DNA of 64,000 bases. It comes from a gamma proteobacterium endosymbiont of Lamellibrachia anaximandri (GTDB lineage Bacteria; Pseudomonadota; Gammaproteobacteria; Chromatiales; Chromatiaceae). This document shows positions 26,580 through 36,527 of the stretch, one piece after another. The notes below the pieces were generated by a model that saw only the letters and a list, made by a program, of their open reading frames with translations, did not search any database and was not told the origin of the DNA. The DNA lies in NCBI GenBank assembly GCA_016756855.1, contig JAESPD010000001.1:124001-188000 (forward strand). The letters run 5' to 3'. A program made the position numbers and the translations under genes. Positions within the stretch are counted from its first letter, which is position 1. Each line of letters begins with the position of its first letter.

Positions 26580-27329
26580 TCAAAGTTTATAACCCCGATG
26601 GATTGCTACCACGCCACCGGTTTCGTTGAAGTAGTCGCAACGCTCGAAACCGGCATGTTCCATCATCCCTTTCAGGGTCTCCTGGTCGGGGTGCATGCGA
26701 ATCGACTCCGCCAGATAGCGGTAGCTATCCTCGTCGTTGGTTACCAGCTTGCCGATCTTGGGCAGCAGGGAGAAGGAGTAGAAGTCGTAGATCTTCTCCA
26801 GCGGTTTGATGGTCGGCTTGGAGAACTCAAGCACCAGCATGCGACCGCCGGGGCGGACAACGCGGAAGATGGCGTCCAGCGCTCGCTGTTTGTCGGTGAC
26901 GTTGCGTAGACCGAAAGCGATGGTGACGCAGTCGAAATAGTTGTCGGGGAAGGGCAGATACTGGGCATCGACCTGGGCGTATTGCAGATTGCCGACACGC
27001 CCTTCGTCCAGCATGCGTTCACGGCCCTGCTCCAGCATGGCGGCATTGATGTCGGTAAAGACCACCTGTCCATCAGGTCCCACCAGTCCGCTGAAGCGGG
27101 CGGAGAGGTCGCCGGTGCCCGCTGCCAGATCGAGTACCCGCTGGCCACGACGTACGCCGGAGATCTCGATGGTGTGGCGCTTCCACAGGCGATGGACGCC
27201 GAACGACATCAGGTCGTTCATCAGGTCGTATTTATTGGCGACCGAGTCGAAGACGGCGCGTACCCGCCCTGCCTTCTCCCCGACGTTAACCTGTTCATAA
27301 CCGAAATGCGTGGTCTTGTCGTCACTCAT
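26580..27329 (-). CDS. ubiE: Ubiquinone/menaquinone C-methyltransferase UbiE
   Basis: A 249-residue methyltransferase. It begins [14 protein letters not shown] and has [25 protein letters not shown], motif [16 protein letters not shown], and the family signature [16 protein letters not shown]. It adds the C-methyl group to demethylmenaquinone or the ubiquinone precursor DDMQ. The frame continues to 27380, but the ATG at 27329 matches the known N-terminus and family length (251 aa in E. coli). First gene of the ubiE-ubiJ-ubiB operon. Confidence 0.97.
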   Translation of the reverse strand: MSDDKTTHFGYEQVNVGEKAGRVRAVFDSVANKYDLMNDLMSFGVHRLWKRHTIEISGVRRGQRVLDLAAGTGDLSARFSGLVGPDGQVVFTDINAAMLEQGRERMLDEGRVGNLQYAQVDAQYLPFPDNYFDCVTIAFGLRNVTDKQRALDAIFRVVRPGGRMLVLEFSKPTIKPLEKIYDFYSFSLLPKIGKLVTNDEDSYRYLAESIRMHPDQETLKGMMEHAGFERCDYFNETGGVVAIHRGYKL

Positions 27330-27367
27330 GTTTCGTCTGCCTGCAGTGTAGGGTGCCGGTGAGCTTG

Positions 27368-27420
27368 CGAACCGCATCATTCACGATCGATGCGGTTCGT
27401 ATCTCACTTCATCCTGCATC
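27368..27420. repeat. Short intergenic palindromic repeat (copy A)
   Basis: An 11-bp perfect inverted repeat, CGAACCGCATC (27368-27378) and GATGCGGTTCG (27389-27399), followed by a tail TATCTCACTTCATCCTGCAT. The right arm and tail recur at 30952-30990 (GATGCGGTTCATACTTCACC). It lies between DUF971 and ubiE. It resembles other dispersed repeats of gammaproteobacteria; it may also act as a stem-loop in the mRNA. Confidence 0.6.
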
Positions 27421-27430
27421 GTGGTTCTTC

Positions 27431-27799
27431 TCAGTTCGCCAGCTCTTTACGTTTATATCCGGCGGCTTCGAGCCGTGCCAGGTAGCCCTTCCAGTTGGCG
27501 TTCAGATTGGCCCCCAGTTTGTAGAGGGTCTCCCAAGAGTAGATGCCGGTGTTGTGTTCGTCATCGAAATGGAGGCAGATGGCGTAATTTCCCACAGGAT
27601 CGATATGGAGAATGTTCACCTCTTCCTTGCCGGTCTGCAATACCTCCTGACCCGGGCCGTGTCCCTGTACTTCGGCGGAAGGGGAGAATACCCGCAGGTA
27701 CTCTGCCGGATAGGTAAATTTGTTGCCATCGTCGAAGGTGATCTCGAGTACCTTGGATTGACGGTGCAGATGGATCTCGGTGGGATTGGGGTGTGACAT
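27431..27799 (-). CDS. DUF971 / gamma-butyrobetaine hydroxylase-like N-terminal domain protein
   Basis: A 122-residue protein with the GBBH-like N-terminal domain: IHLHRQSKVLEITFDDGNKF, the LRVFSPSAEV core and NYAICLHFDDEHNTGIYSW. In the eukaryotic hydroxylase this domain binds zinc; stand-alone bacterial forms are small cytoplasmic proteins of unknown role that often sit beside hslVU and ubiE, as here. A TTG at 27817 opens the frame, but the ATG at 27799 has AGAGAAGAG directly upstream and matches the family start. Function not known. Confidence 0.88.
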   Translation of the reverse strand: MSHPNPTEIHLHRQSKVLEITFDDGNKFTYPAEYLRVFSPSAEVQGHGPGQEVLQTGKEEVNILHIDPVGNYAICLHFDDEHNTGIYSWETLYKLGANLNANWKGYLARLEAAGYKRKELAN

Positions 27800-27931
27800 C
27801 TCTCTTCTCTCTCTCAAACTTGATTCAAAGATGCAATTTTAAGCACTTGCCCGGCGGCAGAAACCCGGTAGCAAGACGGGTTGGTGCATCCATTGAGTAA
27901 AATCAGTTATTTGCTTGGTTACTGTGTCGGA

Positions 27932-28018
27932 GTAGGCCGGTTCAAGCGTAGCGGAACCGGCAACCTATCATCTTCGTCAAATCAGGGAAGCCCGTCCGCT
28001 ACGCTTGATCGGGTCTAC
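27932..28018. repeat. REP-like palindromic pair (copy 2)
   Basis: Same build as the copy at 973-1060: left half GTAGGCCGGTTCAAGCGTAG then CGGAACCGGC; right half CCCGTCCGCTACGCTTGATC then GGGTCTAC, the two halves in opposite orientation. It fills most of the gap between hslU and DUF971, on the 3' side of hslU, and may stabilise or terminate that transcript. Confidence 0.75.
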
Positions 28019-28051
28019 ACACTGTTTCGTGTCGAAATTCAACATGGGATA

Positions 28052-29392
28052 TTAAAGAATGTACTGACTCAGATCCTCGTCCGCTGCAAGCTCCGCCAGA
28101 TGATCGTCCACATAGGCGGAGTCGACCGTAAAGCTCTCGCCGGTATGTTCGGTCGCTTCGAAGGAGACCGTCTCCAGCAGACGCTCCATTACCGTGTGCA
28201 GGCGCCTTGCGCCGATGTTTTCGGTGCGCTCATTGACCTGCCAGGCGGTCTCGGCGATGCGTCGTATACCATCCGGGGTAAATTCCAGTTTTACCTGCTC
28301 GGTGGCCATCAGTGCCTGGTATTGCTCGGTCAGTGAGGCGTCCGGTTCGGTCAGTATGCGGGTGAAGTCTTCGGTACTCAGGGCTCCCAGTTCCACGCGA
28401 ATCGGCAGACGTCCCTGTAGCTCCGGGATCAGATCGGATGGCTTGGAGAGGTGGAAGGCGCCCGAGGCGATGAAGAGGATATGGTCGGTCTTAACCATGC
28501 CGTGCTTGGTGGAGACGGTGCAGCCTTCCACCAGTGGCAGCAGATCGCGCTGTACCCCTTCGCGGGAGACATCGGGGCCGCCATGGTCGGAACGGCTTGC
28601 CACCTTGTCCAGTTCATCGAGAAAGACGATGCCCTGTTGTTCCACCATGTCGAGGGCGCGCAGTTTTAGATCCTCTTCGTTGATCCGCTTCTGCGCCTCT
28701 TCGTCCTGCAATATCTTGAAAGCGTCCTTGATGCGCAGTTTGCGCCGCCGGGTGCGGCCGGAGCCCATGTTGGAGAACATGCCCTGCAGCTGATTGGTCA
28801 TCTCCTCCATGCCGGGTGGAGCCATGATCTCAACACCCATGGGCGAGGCGCTGACCTCGATCTCTATCTCCTTGTTATCCATTTCACCGCTGCGGATCTT
28901 CTCCCGGAATCGTTCACGGGTGGAGCTGGAGACGCCGCTGTCGGAGCCGCTGTCATCACCCCAGTCACTCGCTTTGGGGGCAGGCAGCAGGGCGTCGAGA
29001 ATGCGCTCTTCTGCGGCATGGTGGGCGGCGTCCGCCTCTTTTTCCATCTCGGTTTCGCGCACCATTTTCACAGCGGAATCGGCAAGATCGCGAATGATGG
29101 AGTCGACTTCGCGTCCAACGTAGCCAACTTCAGTGAATTTTGTCGCCTCGACCTTCATGAAGGGGGCGTTTGCCAGTTTCGCCAGACGGCGGGCGATCTC
29201 GGTCTTGCCCACGCCGGTGGGGCCGATCATGAGGATGTTTTTCGGCGTGATCTCGTTACGCAGTTCCTCGGGCACCTGGGATCGCCGCCAGCGGTTACGC
29301 AGGGCAATGGCCACGGCCCGCTTGGCTTCCGCCTGACCGATGATGTGTTTGTCGAGTTCAGCGACGATCTGCTGGGGAGTGATTTCCGACAT
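28052..29392 (-). CDS. hslU: ATP-dependent protease ATPase subunit HslU
   Basis: 446 residues (E. coli 443). AAA+ ATPase of the HslUV (ClpYQ) protease: Walker A GPTGVGKT at 57-64, [14 protein letters not shown] pore and sensor region, an I-domain insertion (about 130-240), Walker [11 protein letters not shown], and the C-terminal tail EDLSQYIL that docks into HslV. It unfolds substrates for the HslV peptidase. It lies eight bases after hslV, forming the usual two-gene operon. Confidence 0.98.
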   Translation of the reverse strand: MSEITPQQIVAELDKHIIGQAEAKRAVAIALRNRWRRSQVPEELRNEITPKNILMIGPTGVGKTEIARRLAKLANAPFMKVEATKFTEVGYVGREVDSIIRDLADSAVKMVRETEMEKEADAAHHAAEERILDALLPAPKASDWGDDSGSDSGVSSSTRERFREKIRSGEMDNKEIEIEVSASPMGVEIMAPPGMEEMTNQLQGMFSNMGSGRTRRRKLRIKDAFKILQDEEAQKRINEEDLKLRALDMVEQQGIVFLDELDKVASRSDHGGPDVSREGVQRDLLPLVEGCTVSTKHGMVKTDHILFIASGAFHLSKPSDLIPELQGRLPIRVELGALSTEDFTRILTEPDASLTEQYQALMATEQVKLEFTPDGIRRIAETAWQVNERTENIGARRLHTVMERLLETVSFEATEHTGESFTVDSAYVDDHLAELAADEDLSQYIL

Positions 29393-29400
29393 GATAACGG

Positions 29401-29940
29401 TTATTGCTCGCAGTCGAGTTCTTCAAGAACGATGTTGTGGTTGGTATAGATGCAGATGTCTGCCGCGATGGAGAGGCCTTTGTTGACCACCTCTGCAGCG
29501 CTTAGCTCGGTATTCTCCAGCAGGGCGCGGGCAGCAGCCTGCGCAAAAGCGCCGCCGGAGCCGATCGCCATCAGGCTGTTTTCCGGCTCGATTACATCGC
29601 CGGTGCCGGAGATGATCAGGGATGCCTTGGCGTCAGCGACACAAAGCAGCGCTTCCAGACGCCGCAGAGAGCGTTCGGTGCGCCAGTCTTTTGCCAGTTC
29701 AACGGCCGCCCGGGTCAGGTTTCCATGATGTTTCTCCAGCTTGCCCTCGAAGCGCTCAAAGAGGGTGAATGCGTCAGCCGTGGCGCCTGCAAAGCCGGCA
29801 ATCACGCCGCCTTTGTAGAGGCGGCGCACCTTGCGGGCGTTGCCCTTCATCACTGTGTTGCCGAGGGAGACTTGGCCGTCTCCGCCGATCACCACCTTAC
29901 CGTTACGGCGTACTGAGAGGATTGTTGTGCCTTTAAACAT
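29401..29940 (-). CDS. hslV: ATP-dependent protease peptidase subunit HslV
   Basis: 179 residues with the proteasome-beta-like core. The start [20 protein letters not shown] implies a four-residue propeptide, with Thr5 becoming the N-terminal nucleophile, rather than the Met-Thr start of E. coli Hsl[21 protein letters not shown] is diagnostic. The frame opens at 30057, but the ATG at 29940 is fixed by family alignment; the extra upstream codons are not conserved. Forms dodecamers capped by HslU. Confidence 0.97.
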   Translation of the reverse strand: MFKGTTILSVRRNGKVVIGGDGQVSLGNTVMKGNARKVRRLYKGGVIAGFAGATADAFTLFERFEGKLEKHHGNLTRAAVELAKDWRTERSLRRLEALLCVADAKASLIISGTGDVIEPENSLMAIGSGGAFAQAAARALLENTELSAAEVVNKGLSIAADICIYTNHNIVLEELDCEQ

Positions 29941-30022
29941 TGTTACGGAGATCCGCACTATTACTACAAAGGGGCGATTGTACCTGAGCGGAGGCGTTGT
30001 TAGAAATTGATGATTGAGATAG

Positions 30023-30937
30023 TCATTTCTTGCGGGCGCGGGGGTGGGCCTTGTCATAGACCTCCGCCAGGCGCTGGAAGTCGAGATGGGTGTAGATTTG
30101 GGTAGTGCCGATGTCGGCGTGACCCAGCAGTTCCTGCACCGCCCTCAGGTCGCCGGAGGATTCCAGCAGGTGGCTGGCGAAGGAGTGGCGCAGCAGATGG
30201 GGGTGGACGTTTCTGGGTACCCCCTGTTCGATGGACCAGTGCCGCAGACGTTGCTGGATGGTGGAGCGGCTGATGCGTTTGCCCCGTACCCCGACGAACA
30301 GGGCACACTCTCCGGCACCGGCAAGTTGGCTTCGTACCCTGAGCCAGCGGCCGAGCGCCGCCAGCGCTTTTCGCCCGACGGGAACCCGGCGGGTCTTGGC
30401 GCCCTTGCCGGTGACCTCCACCATGGCGTCGGCGATATCGATATCGCCGAGATTGAGGCTGATCAACTCTGCCAGACGCAGGCCGGAGGAGTAGAAGAGC
30501 TCCATGATAGCCAAGTCCCGGATGGCAACGGGGTCGTCGTCCCGGATATCGAGCAGATGGCTGATCTGGTCCGCATCAAGGGTGACCGGCATTTTGCGCC
30601 GAACCTTGGGGGCGCGGACACCCAGCGCCGGGTTGGCCTCGGCAACACCTTCCCGCAATAGGTAACGGAACAGGCTGCGCAGACTGGAGAGCTCCCGCTG
30701 CAGGCTCTTGGGATCCAGCCCCCGGCGGTGGCGTTGGGCGATGTAACTTCTGATCTGGTGCTGGCCAAGCTGTTGCCAGGCAGTGATCTTTTCTGTTTCC
30801 AGCCAGTGGGTGGCTTGGTTGAGATCCCGGGCGTAGCTCTCCAGGGTGCGGGGGGAGAGGCGGCGTTCGAGACGCAGATGACCGAGAAAACGCTCTACCC
30901 ACTCCTGCGGATCATCGGGTGGTGGCATGTGAGACAT
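30023..30937 (-). CDS. xerC: Tyrosine recombinase XerC
   Basis: 304 residues. N-terminal SAM-like core-binding domain (about 8-100) and C-terminal catalytic domain with Arg154 (GLRLAEL), Lys178 (GKGAKTR), His247 and Arg250 (HLLRHSF), His273 ([10 protein letters not shown]) and the nucleophile Tyr282 (IYTH). With XerD it resolves chromosome dimers at dif during division. The gene sits in the conserved neighbourhood dapF-DUF484-xerC, which supports XerC rather than a mobile integrase. All catalytic residues are intact. Confidence 0.96.
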   Translation of the reverse strand: MSHMPPPDDPQEWVERFLGHLRLERRLSPRTLESYARDLNQATHWLETEKITAWQQLGQHQIRSYIAQRHRRGLDPKSLQRELSSLRSLFRYLLREGVAEANPALGVRAPKVRRKMPVTLDADQISHLLDIRDDDPVAIRDLAIMELFYSSGLRLAELISLNLGDIDIADAMVEVTGKGAKTRRVPVGRKALAALGRWLRVRSQLAGAGECALFVGVRGKRISRSTIQQRLRHWSIEQGVPRNVHPHLLRHSFASHLLESSGDLRAVQELLGHADIGTTQIYTHLDFQRLAEVYDKAHPRARKK

Positions 30938-30951
30938 TCCGTGACCTGTCG

Positions 30952-30990
30952 CGATTGATGCGGTTCATACTTCACCACATCCTACACCCT
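30952..30990. repeat. Short intergenic repeat (copy B)
   Basis: CGATTGATGCGGTTCATACT followed by TCACCACATCCTACACCC between DUF484 and xerC. It matches the right arm and tail of the repeat at 27368-27420 with a few changes, but lacks its left arm, so it is probably a truncated copy of the same family. Confidence 0.5.
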
Positions 30991-31003
30991 GTTTTATTGC
31001 GGG

Positions 31004-31702
31004 TTAGATACCAGGCAGCGAGACCGCTTGCAGGGTGCGGCCGATGACCTCTCCGAGCCGCATCAGGAACTGTGTGCCTTGGTGGGCTGCGAACCGTTTG
31101 GGATCCCGGCTGCCGATGGCGAGCAGACCCAATACGCTATCATTTTTCAGTGGAATCAGCGCAGTGGAGGCGATCTCATCCCCTTCGGTGCCGAAGATGA
31201 AATTGAGCTGGGCGGGTTGCAGGGGGCCGCAGACAGGCACGCTTTCGGCGAAAAACTGCTCGAAGGTGGCGATGTGTTCAGGTTTGTCGTCGAGCAGATG
31301 GTCTTCGAGATGATTGTTGGAGAAGAGCCTCAGTTCCATGGCATCTGCCTTGAAGTCATCGTGCAGTTCATCCTCCAGGGCGTTCATGACCTCATCGAAA
31401 GAGGCGGCGTCGATGAGTGCCAGCGTGAGGCGATGCATTCGCTCCTGCAGCGCCTCGTTCTCCCTGGCCACGTCCACCAGCTCCTCCAGATGTGACTGGT
31501 AGTGATGCACCTGTTCCCGCAGGCTCTCCACCTGGCGCTCGATGAGAGAGACTGCAGCGCCGCTTTCGTGGGGGATCTGCAGGTTGCGCAGCAGTGCTGG
31601 ATGGCGCTCGAAGAAGTCGGGTTGATCGGTCAGGTAGCGGGCGATCTGCGCCTCTCGCTCCTCCAGGCTGGTATTGTCTGACTCTGAAGCTTGTTGACTC
31701 AT
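31004..31702 (-). CDS. DUF484 family protein (GAF-like)
   Basis: 232 residues. Begins with [26 protein letters not shown] (the DUF484 N-terminal motif), followed by a coiled-coil stretch (about 55-95) and a GAF-like domain with [25 protein letters not shown]. The family is widespread in proteobacteria between dapF and xerC; its biochemical role is unknown. The ATG overlaps the end of dapF on the 3' side by four bases, implying co-translation with dapF upstream in the order dapF after DUF484 on this strand. Confidence 0.92.
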   Translation of the reverse strand: MSQQASESDNTSLEEREAQIARYLTDQPDFFERHPALLRNLQIPHESGAAVSLIERQVESLREQVHHYQSHLEELVDVARENEALQERMHRLTLALIDAASFDEVMNALEDELHDDFKADAMELRLFSNNHLEDHLLDDKPEHIATFEQFFAESVPVCGPLQPAQLNFIFGTEGDEIASTALIPLKNDSVLGLLAIGSRDPKRFAAHQGTQFLMRLGEVIGRTLQAVSLPGI

Positions 31703-32529
31703 AGTTCGATTCTACCTTCGAAAACCGTGGCCGCCGGCCCGCTCATCAGTACCGGTTCACTCTCTTTCCGCCACTCTACCACAAGATCGCCGCCGGGGAG
31801 GCTGACCTGTACCTGCGGATTCAGCAATCCCTGTATACGTCCGGCCACCACTGCGGCACAGGCGCCGGTGCCGCAGGCCAGGGTTTCGCCTGTACCCCGC
31901 TCAAAAACCCGCAGCTTGACGTGGTCCTGATCAACGATCTCCATGAAACCGGCATTGACGCGGTTGGGGAAGCGGGCATGGTGCTCGATCAGGGGGCCGA
32001 GCCTTTGAACCGGGGCCTGCGCCACTGAATCGACCTGAACCACCGCATGGGGGTTTCCCATGGAGACGGCTGAGATGGTGAGTCTCTCCGCCCCGACTTC
32101 GAGGTCGTAGGTGGCGTCCTGTCTCTGTGCCTGGAATGGGATATCAGCAGGTTTCAATCGCGGCCGCCCCATGTTCACCTGCACCATCCCATCGGGCAGA
32201 TGTTTGAGCAGAATCTGCCCTGCAGCGGTGCCGACAGGGATCTCTTTCTTGCTACTGAGTCCTTTGTCTCGGACGAAGTGGGCGAAACAGCGGGCGCCAT
32301 TGCCGCACTGTTCCACCTCTGATCCGTCGGGATTGAAGATGCGATAGTGGAAATCGGTCGCCTCGTCCCGGGGGGATTCCACCAGCAGAATCTGGTCGCA
32401 GCCGATGCCGAAGCGCCGGTCGGCGATGAAGCGTAGTTGCTGCTGCGTGAGTTCGAGCTGCTGACTGATGGCATCGATCACCACGAAGTCGTTGCCGAGG
32501 CCGTGCATTTTGGTGAACGTGAATTGCAT
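31699..32529 (-). CDS. dapF: Diaminopimelate epimerase
   Basis: 276 residues. Interconverts LL- and meso-diaminopimelate for lysine and peptidoglycan synthesis. The two catalytic cysteines are Cys75 in [12 protein letters not shown] and Cys219 in [11 protein letters not shown]; the start [17 protein letters not shown] is the family N-terminus, so the ATG at 32529 is used although the frame opens at 32616. It follows the small lptM lipoprotein gene by ten bases and overlaps the DUF484 gene by four, a standard gammaproteobacterial arrangement. Confidence 0.97.
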   Translation of the reverse strand: MQFTFTKMHGLGNDFVVIDAISQQLELTQQQLRFIADRRFGIGCDQILLVESPRDEATDFHYRIFNPDGSEVEQCGNGARCFAHFVRDKGLSSKKEIPVGTAAGQILLKHLPDGMVQVNMGRPRLKPADIPFQAQRQDATYDLEVGAERLTISAVSMGNPHAVVQVDSVAQAPVQRLGPLIEHHARFPNRVNAGFMEIVDQDHVKLRVFERGTGETLACGTGACAAVVAGRIQGLLNPQVQVSLPGGDLVVEWRKESEPVLMSGPAATVFEGRIEL

Positions 32530-32539
32530 GAGAGCTGGC

Positions 32540-32689
32540 TTATCGCTTCTTCTCTTTGTCCTGCTGGTCCACCACCTCTTCAGCCGGTGGCAGATAGAGG
32601 GGGCCTTTCTGGCCACAGGCGCTGAGCAGGCTGCCGCTGCCGAGCACAGCGATTACCAGCCACAGGAGAGCTTTCGGCCAACAGGTCAT
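32540..32689 (-). CDS. lptM: LPS assembly small lipoprotein LptM (YifL-like)
   Basis: A 49-residue lipoprotein. It begins [17 protein letters not shown], then has the lipobox LLSAC with the lipidated cysteine at 25, followed at once by [10 protein letters not shown], which is the LptM/YifL signature (E. coli CGLKGPLYFPP). LptM helps LptD oxidative folding in the outer membrane. Position directly upstream of dapF agrees (in Pseudomonas lppL-lysA-dapF; lysA is absent here). A good promoter lies upstream at 32734-32762. Confidence 0.9.
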   Translation of the reverse strand: MTCWPKALLWLVIAVLGSGSLLSACGQKGPLYLPPAEEVVDQQDKEKKR

Positions 32690-32733
32690 AGTGGTGCTCG
32701 ACAATTGAAGGTCAAAGAGAAGAGAGAGCGGGA

Positions 32734-32762
32734 ATTATAGCGTTTAGGCTTCGGCGAGTCAG
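32734..32762 (-). promoter_or_regulatory. Sigma-70-type promoter for lptM-dapF
   Basis: On the minus strand: -35 box CTGACT (32757-32762), exactly 17 bases of spacer, and a perfect -10 TATAAT (32734-32739). It sits between the cyaA stop codon (the -35 box overlaps it) and lptM, so transcription of lptM-dapF-DUF484 does not depend on cyaA. Confidence 0.65.
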
Positions 32763-35584
32763 GGGGCAAGATCAAGCACGCGGTTAAGGCGCTGTTCGAC
32801 ACGCTTTTTCAGCTGCAGCAGCTCCACAGTGCGGGGCTGTTCGATCGTCTGCATCCCGGCAAGTCGTAGGGAGGTGAGATAGATAGGGTAGCGTTGATTG
32901 CCCTCACGCAGGCCCTGTAGATGGATGGCAGTGGCAGTATAGATCTCTTCACCATATTCCAGGCGGCTGAACTCCTGATCACCACAGATCAGGGATTGGG
33001 GGCGGGCAGAGGCATCGAGGGAGTCGGTGACCAGGGAGAGTTCCATATAGTCGTCAGGCCGGGTCAGGGGCACACGGCGAGGTTCGACCCGCCAGTCGCC
33101 GTTTGACGCCTGTTTCAGCTCATAAAACCGAGGCTCTTCGAAGAGATTGACCTCCCCGCCGGGCATCAGACTGCGCAGTTGTTGCAGGCTGTTGAGGAAA
33201 CGCCGTTGCTGCCGCATGAGAAATCTGGGGCTGTCAGCGGGCAGGGTCTGTTGAAAGAGTGCGCCCTGCTCGTCGAGCAGATAGATATGCGTCTGCTGTA
33301 TACCTGCCTGGTAGAAGATCTGGATAAAGTCTCTTCTGCTGTGCTGGAAGAGCGTCGGATAGGGGGTATTGGTAAGAATCCTCGGGTCGAACGTCAGGGG
33401 GCGGAACGTCTGTTGAGGTTGTTCCAACTCCTCCAGCAGGCTCTCGAAGGACTCCAGACTGCGCCACGCAAAGTCTTTGTCGTTCTGCTGCACCATGTAA
33501 AACTCGTGTCCCAGACGGAATGCGAAACGCCCCTCGTGGTTTTCGGACTGCTGAAAGTGGCCGATGATATGTTGGAAGAGTTCGGTGACCCGTGAGGCGA
33601 TCTGGCTGCCACGAATGGAGGAGAAGCTGTAACTGGATATCCTGCTGGGGGTTGTTTTGGCCTGCCCCTGGAGGTTGAGACTTTGACAGAGGGCATCGAG
33701 CAGGCCCTCCGCCCCCTCGCGGCGGGTGATCAGCAGTTCACCCCAGCTTGTCTCCACCAGCTCTTCGAGATTGAGTACCAGGTTGTTGCGGGCGGCGCCA
33801 AAACTGAGGGGGTCATGACGGTCGCTGGTTAGCTGTTTGCCCTCTTTCGCAAGGTGTTGCAGCGGGTCCGTGCCGAGATTGATGAAGAGTGTCAGGGAGC
33901 GCGCATAAGCGGCGCGCGACAGAGTTTTCATTGAGGCGGATGCCGGTTTCCCGCTGGGGAAGAGATTACGCAGACTCTTGTGCAGGGCGAGCAGTTCATC
34001 TCTGTTGACGTGGTCTTCTGCAGGATAGAGGTTGATGATGGTGTCCTTGTCCCACACTTGATTGATGTGGCTCCAAAGCAGAATCTCAATGAGGTTCAGG
34101 GTGATCTTTATCGGTTTGAACTCCAGAACCTCCTCTTCATCAACGGTGCCACGGTAGAGCATCCAGGCGAGGCTGCCATCCCGTGAACGCCGGTGATACA
34201 GCGAGAGGTGGGGTTCGGAGAGATCCTTGGAGATGCCGGGATTGATGCTGTCGACCTTGCCGGGGTGATGATCCAGCGCGGCATAGAGCTTGCGCCCCAG
34301 CAGGTTGAGTTCCATGGGATCGATGCGGCTATGCTCTCCCTGTGCGCGGGCGAAGTCGGTGAGCAGACGGTAACTGCGGGAGAGTACACCCACCAGCACA
34401 TTGCGCTCCCTGATTACCTGGTCGATCTTCCAGTCTGCACGGGTGTCGAGTACCTGCAACTGGGTCTGGCTCCAACCCCACTCCCGCGTCAGCTTGAACA
34501 GCTCGGCGGCGCGCCAGTGCTGCAGGTTGCTGTCCCGGCTCAGAGTCTCGCCGACCTTGAAGTAGAAGCAGCGCCGCGCCAGTTCGAGGCGGTCTTCATC
34601 CTTGAGTTTGATGAGATACTCTTCAACCCGGCGGTAGAGCAGAATATAGGCGTCGAGTTTGTTGAGGTCGTCTTCTCCGGCATAGATGGCGGCCTTGGCC
34701 TGCTGCGCCAGCCAAAGAGGATGGGGGAAGTCGCGACTGTAGGCCTCCATGAGAAAAATCTTGAGGATCGACTTGTAGGGCGAGTCGATGCCTTTGTAGA
34801 GCTGCCACAGCGCCGCGCCGAAGAATTCGTCCGCAGGTGTCTGATCCAGTCCGCCGAAGTCGAGTAGTTCCGCCTTGTTGACGAAGCGGTGATTGATCAG
34901 GTTGTTGGCGTAGTTCCTATAGTCCAGTTCGCGGTCAGGGGGCACCAGCCACCAGAGTGGATAGCGTCCGGCCAGCAACACGGCGCTGCGATAGAACTCC
35001 TCCAGCAGCAGGCTGTGTTGGGTGGTGCCGCTGCTCTCGCGGGAGAGGGCGGCCTTTTTGCCGGCCCTGAAATGTTTCGGGTCGATAAGGAAGATGTGCA
35101 GTTCCAGATCCAGTTCGTCCGCCGCCTTTTCGATCCGTTCAGCCTTCTCCTGCAGGGTTCTGCGTTGATCGCCGGAGAGGGATGGGGCGTGGCAGAGCCA
35201 GACGTCGAAATCACTGCCGGCAGACTGGCCGATGGTGCCGGTACTGCCCATCAGATAGAGGCCCTCCAGCAAAAAGGTACGGTGTGCCCGCTTCTTATAG
35301 CTGAAACTGCGGCTGAGTTTGCGCGCAATGGTGAGGGCCTTCTGCGAGGGGCCAAAATCGGGAATGCCGGCCGGGGATTCGCTGTTGACGAAACCCGGCA
35401 GCATCGGATGGTTGATATGAAACAGCAGCGGCAGCAGAGTGATGAACTCCTGCTGGCTGGGTCTGAGTTCTCCGAGGATGCGCCGCAGTCGCTCCCGGTG
35501 CAGATTCATGAAGCGCCGTCGGATGGTCTTCAGATCTTTGCGGCTGATGCCCTCCTCAAAATTGATTTGCTGGGCTGCGGGCAC
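32759..35584 (-). CDS. cyaA: Class I adenylate cyclase
   Basis: 941 residues. The N-terminal catalytic nucleotidyltransferase domain shows GSTGTIGQSAGSDFDVWLCH (about residues 112-131), matching class I cyclases of gammaproteobacteria; the long C-terminal part is the regulatory region. It makes cAMP for Crp/Vfr-type control. The start is GTG, overlapping the stop of the upstream PAS/GGDEF gene by one base (TAGTG), so the two are translationally coupled. E. coli CyaA is 848 aa and Pseudomonas CyaA about 950, so the length agrees with the latter. Confidence 0.95.
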   Translation of the reverse strand: MPAAQQINFEEGISRKDLKTIRRRFMNLHRERLRRILGELRPSQQEFITLLPLLFHINHPMLPGFVNSESPAGIPDFGPSQKALTIARKLSRSFSYKKRAHRTFLLEGLYLMGSTGTIGQSAGSDFDVWLCHAPSLSGDQRRTLQEKAERIEKAADELDLELHIFLIDPKHFRAGKKAALSRESSGTTQHSLLLEEFYRSAVLLAGRYPLWWLVPPDRELDYRNYANNLINHRFVNKAELLDFGGLDQTPADEFFGAALWQLYKGIDSPYKSILKIFLMEAYSRDFPHPLWLAQQAKAAIYAGEDDLNKLDAYILLYRRVEEYLIKLKDEDRLELARRCFYFKVGETLSRDSNLQHWRAAELFKLTREWGWSQTQLQVLDTRADWKIDQVIRERNVLVGVLSRSYRLLTDFARAQGEHSRIDPMELNLLGRKLYAALDHHPGKVDSINPGISKDLSEPHLSLYHRRSRDGSLAWMLYRGTVDEEEVLEFKPIKITLNLIEILLWSHINQVWDKDTIINLYPAEDHVNRDELLALHKSLRNLFPSGKPASASMKTLSRAAYARSLTLFINLGTDPLQHLAKEGKQLTSDRHDPLSFGAARNNLVLNLEELVETSWGELLITRREGAEGLLDALCQSLNLQGQAKTTPSRISSYSFSSIRGSQIASRVTELFQHIIGHFQQSENHEGRFAFRLGHEFYMVQQNDKDFAWRSLESFESLLEELEQPQQTFRPLTFDPRILTNTPYPTLFQHSRRDFIQIFYQAGIQQTHIYLLDEQGALFQQTLPADSPRFLMRQQRRFLNSLQQLRSLMPGGEVNLFEEPRFYELKQASNGDWRVEPRRVPLTRPDDYMELSLVTDSLDASARPQSLICGDQEFSRLEYGEEIYTATAIHLQGLREGNQRYPIYLTSLRLAGMQTIEQPRTVELLQLKKRVEQRLNRVLDLAP

Positions 35585-36405
35585 TAACGACTCCCGGATG
35601 ATGACTCCAATGCCTCCATGGCGTGGCGAATCAGCAGATGCGGGTCATTACCTCTTTCCCAAGTGACAACGCCGATCCCAATATGGGGTGCGGTTTTATC
35701 TCCCAGTAAGGTCAGGCTGCCATCCTGGCACTCCTGCTGGATCTGTTCCAGCAGGTTGCGGGCATCGGACTCACTGGTCTCGGGCAGCACCAACATGAAC
35801 AGATTCTCTTCGTAATGGCCAATGGTATCGGCCCAGCGAAGCCGGTCACGGAGATATTGGGCGACGGTGACAATCCTGTCACTATCCAGGGGAGCGGATG
35901 GATCGTTCTGATCGCTGATGCGGACCACGGCAAGGGTGAGCGGATTGTTGTAGCGGCGGCTGCGCGTCACCTGCGCCGCCAGTGCCTGCAAGGTTGCGCG
36001 TTGGTTCGCAAGTCCGGTCAATGGGTCGGTTATGGTCAACTCATCCACCTGCTTCTGCAGGGCCTCGCGTTCCATCTGTGCAGCCACCTGTCCGCTGATG
36101 TCCTGGTAGAAATGGAGTTTGAGAGGTGTCTCTACACCATCATTGACCTCACGTACATCCCGCCGCAGCCAGCGTTCATCTGTACCGTCGACGGAGAGGT
36201 GGAGGATCTCCGTGGTTTCGAATAGTGCGTGCAACCCATCCGGGAGTGTTTGCTGATCCTTGCCTACCAGCTCGTTGGCGGACAGATCCAACATGGATTC
36301 AAGAGCTGGGTTGATCCAGCGGATGCGAATATCCTGGTCCACTGCCAAAACGCCTGTCGGGCAGGCCTCCAACAGCGCTTGGTTGAAACTGATTCCATCA
36401 GTCAT
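35584..36405 (-). CDS. PAS domain plus degenerate GGDEF domain protein
   Basis: 273 residues. A PAS domain (about 5-110; VDQDIRIRWINPALESMLDLSANELVGKDQ) precedes a GGDEF-fold domain that begins DPLTGLANQRATLQALAAQ. The active-site loop reads GHYEENLFML instead of GG(D/E)EF, so diguanylate cyclase activity is unlikely; it may bind GTP or a partner only. It is coupled by a one-base overlap to adenylate cyclase, suggesting a sensory input connected with cAMP signalling. That link is inference. Confidence 0.85.
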   Translation of the reverse strand: MTDGISFNQALLEACPTGVLAVDQDIRIRWINPALESMLDLSANELVGKDQQTLPDGLHALFETTEILHLSVDGTDERWLRRDVREVNDGVETPLKLHFYQDISGQVAAQMEREALQKQVDELTITDPLTGLANQRATLQALAAQVTRSRRYNNPLTLAVVRISDQNDPSAPLDSDRIVTVAQYLRDRLRWADTIGHYEENLFMLVLPETSESDARNLLEQIQQECQDGSLTLLGDKTAPHIGIGVVTWERGNDPHLLIRHAMEALESSSGSR

Positions 36406-36527
36406 TCTGATTCCCCACTCAATGATGGCGGCCCAATGTATTTCTCTTCAGACCGGTCTTTGTTTGTTCCTCTGACGGATGGAGAGAGGAACCCGCAAAA
36501 ACCTTAACGGCAGGGGAAGAAGAATCT

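Noticed and set aside
30023-30937. Tyrosine recombinase as a sign of an integrated element
   Set aside because: Neighbourhood (dapF-DUF484-xerC) and sequence are those of housekeeping XerC; no attachment site found.
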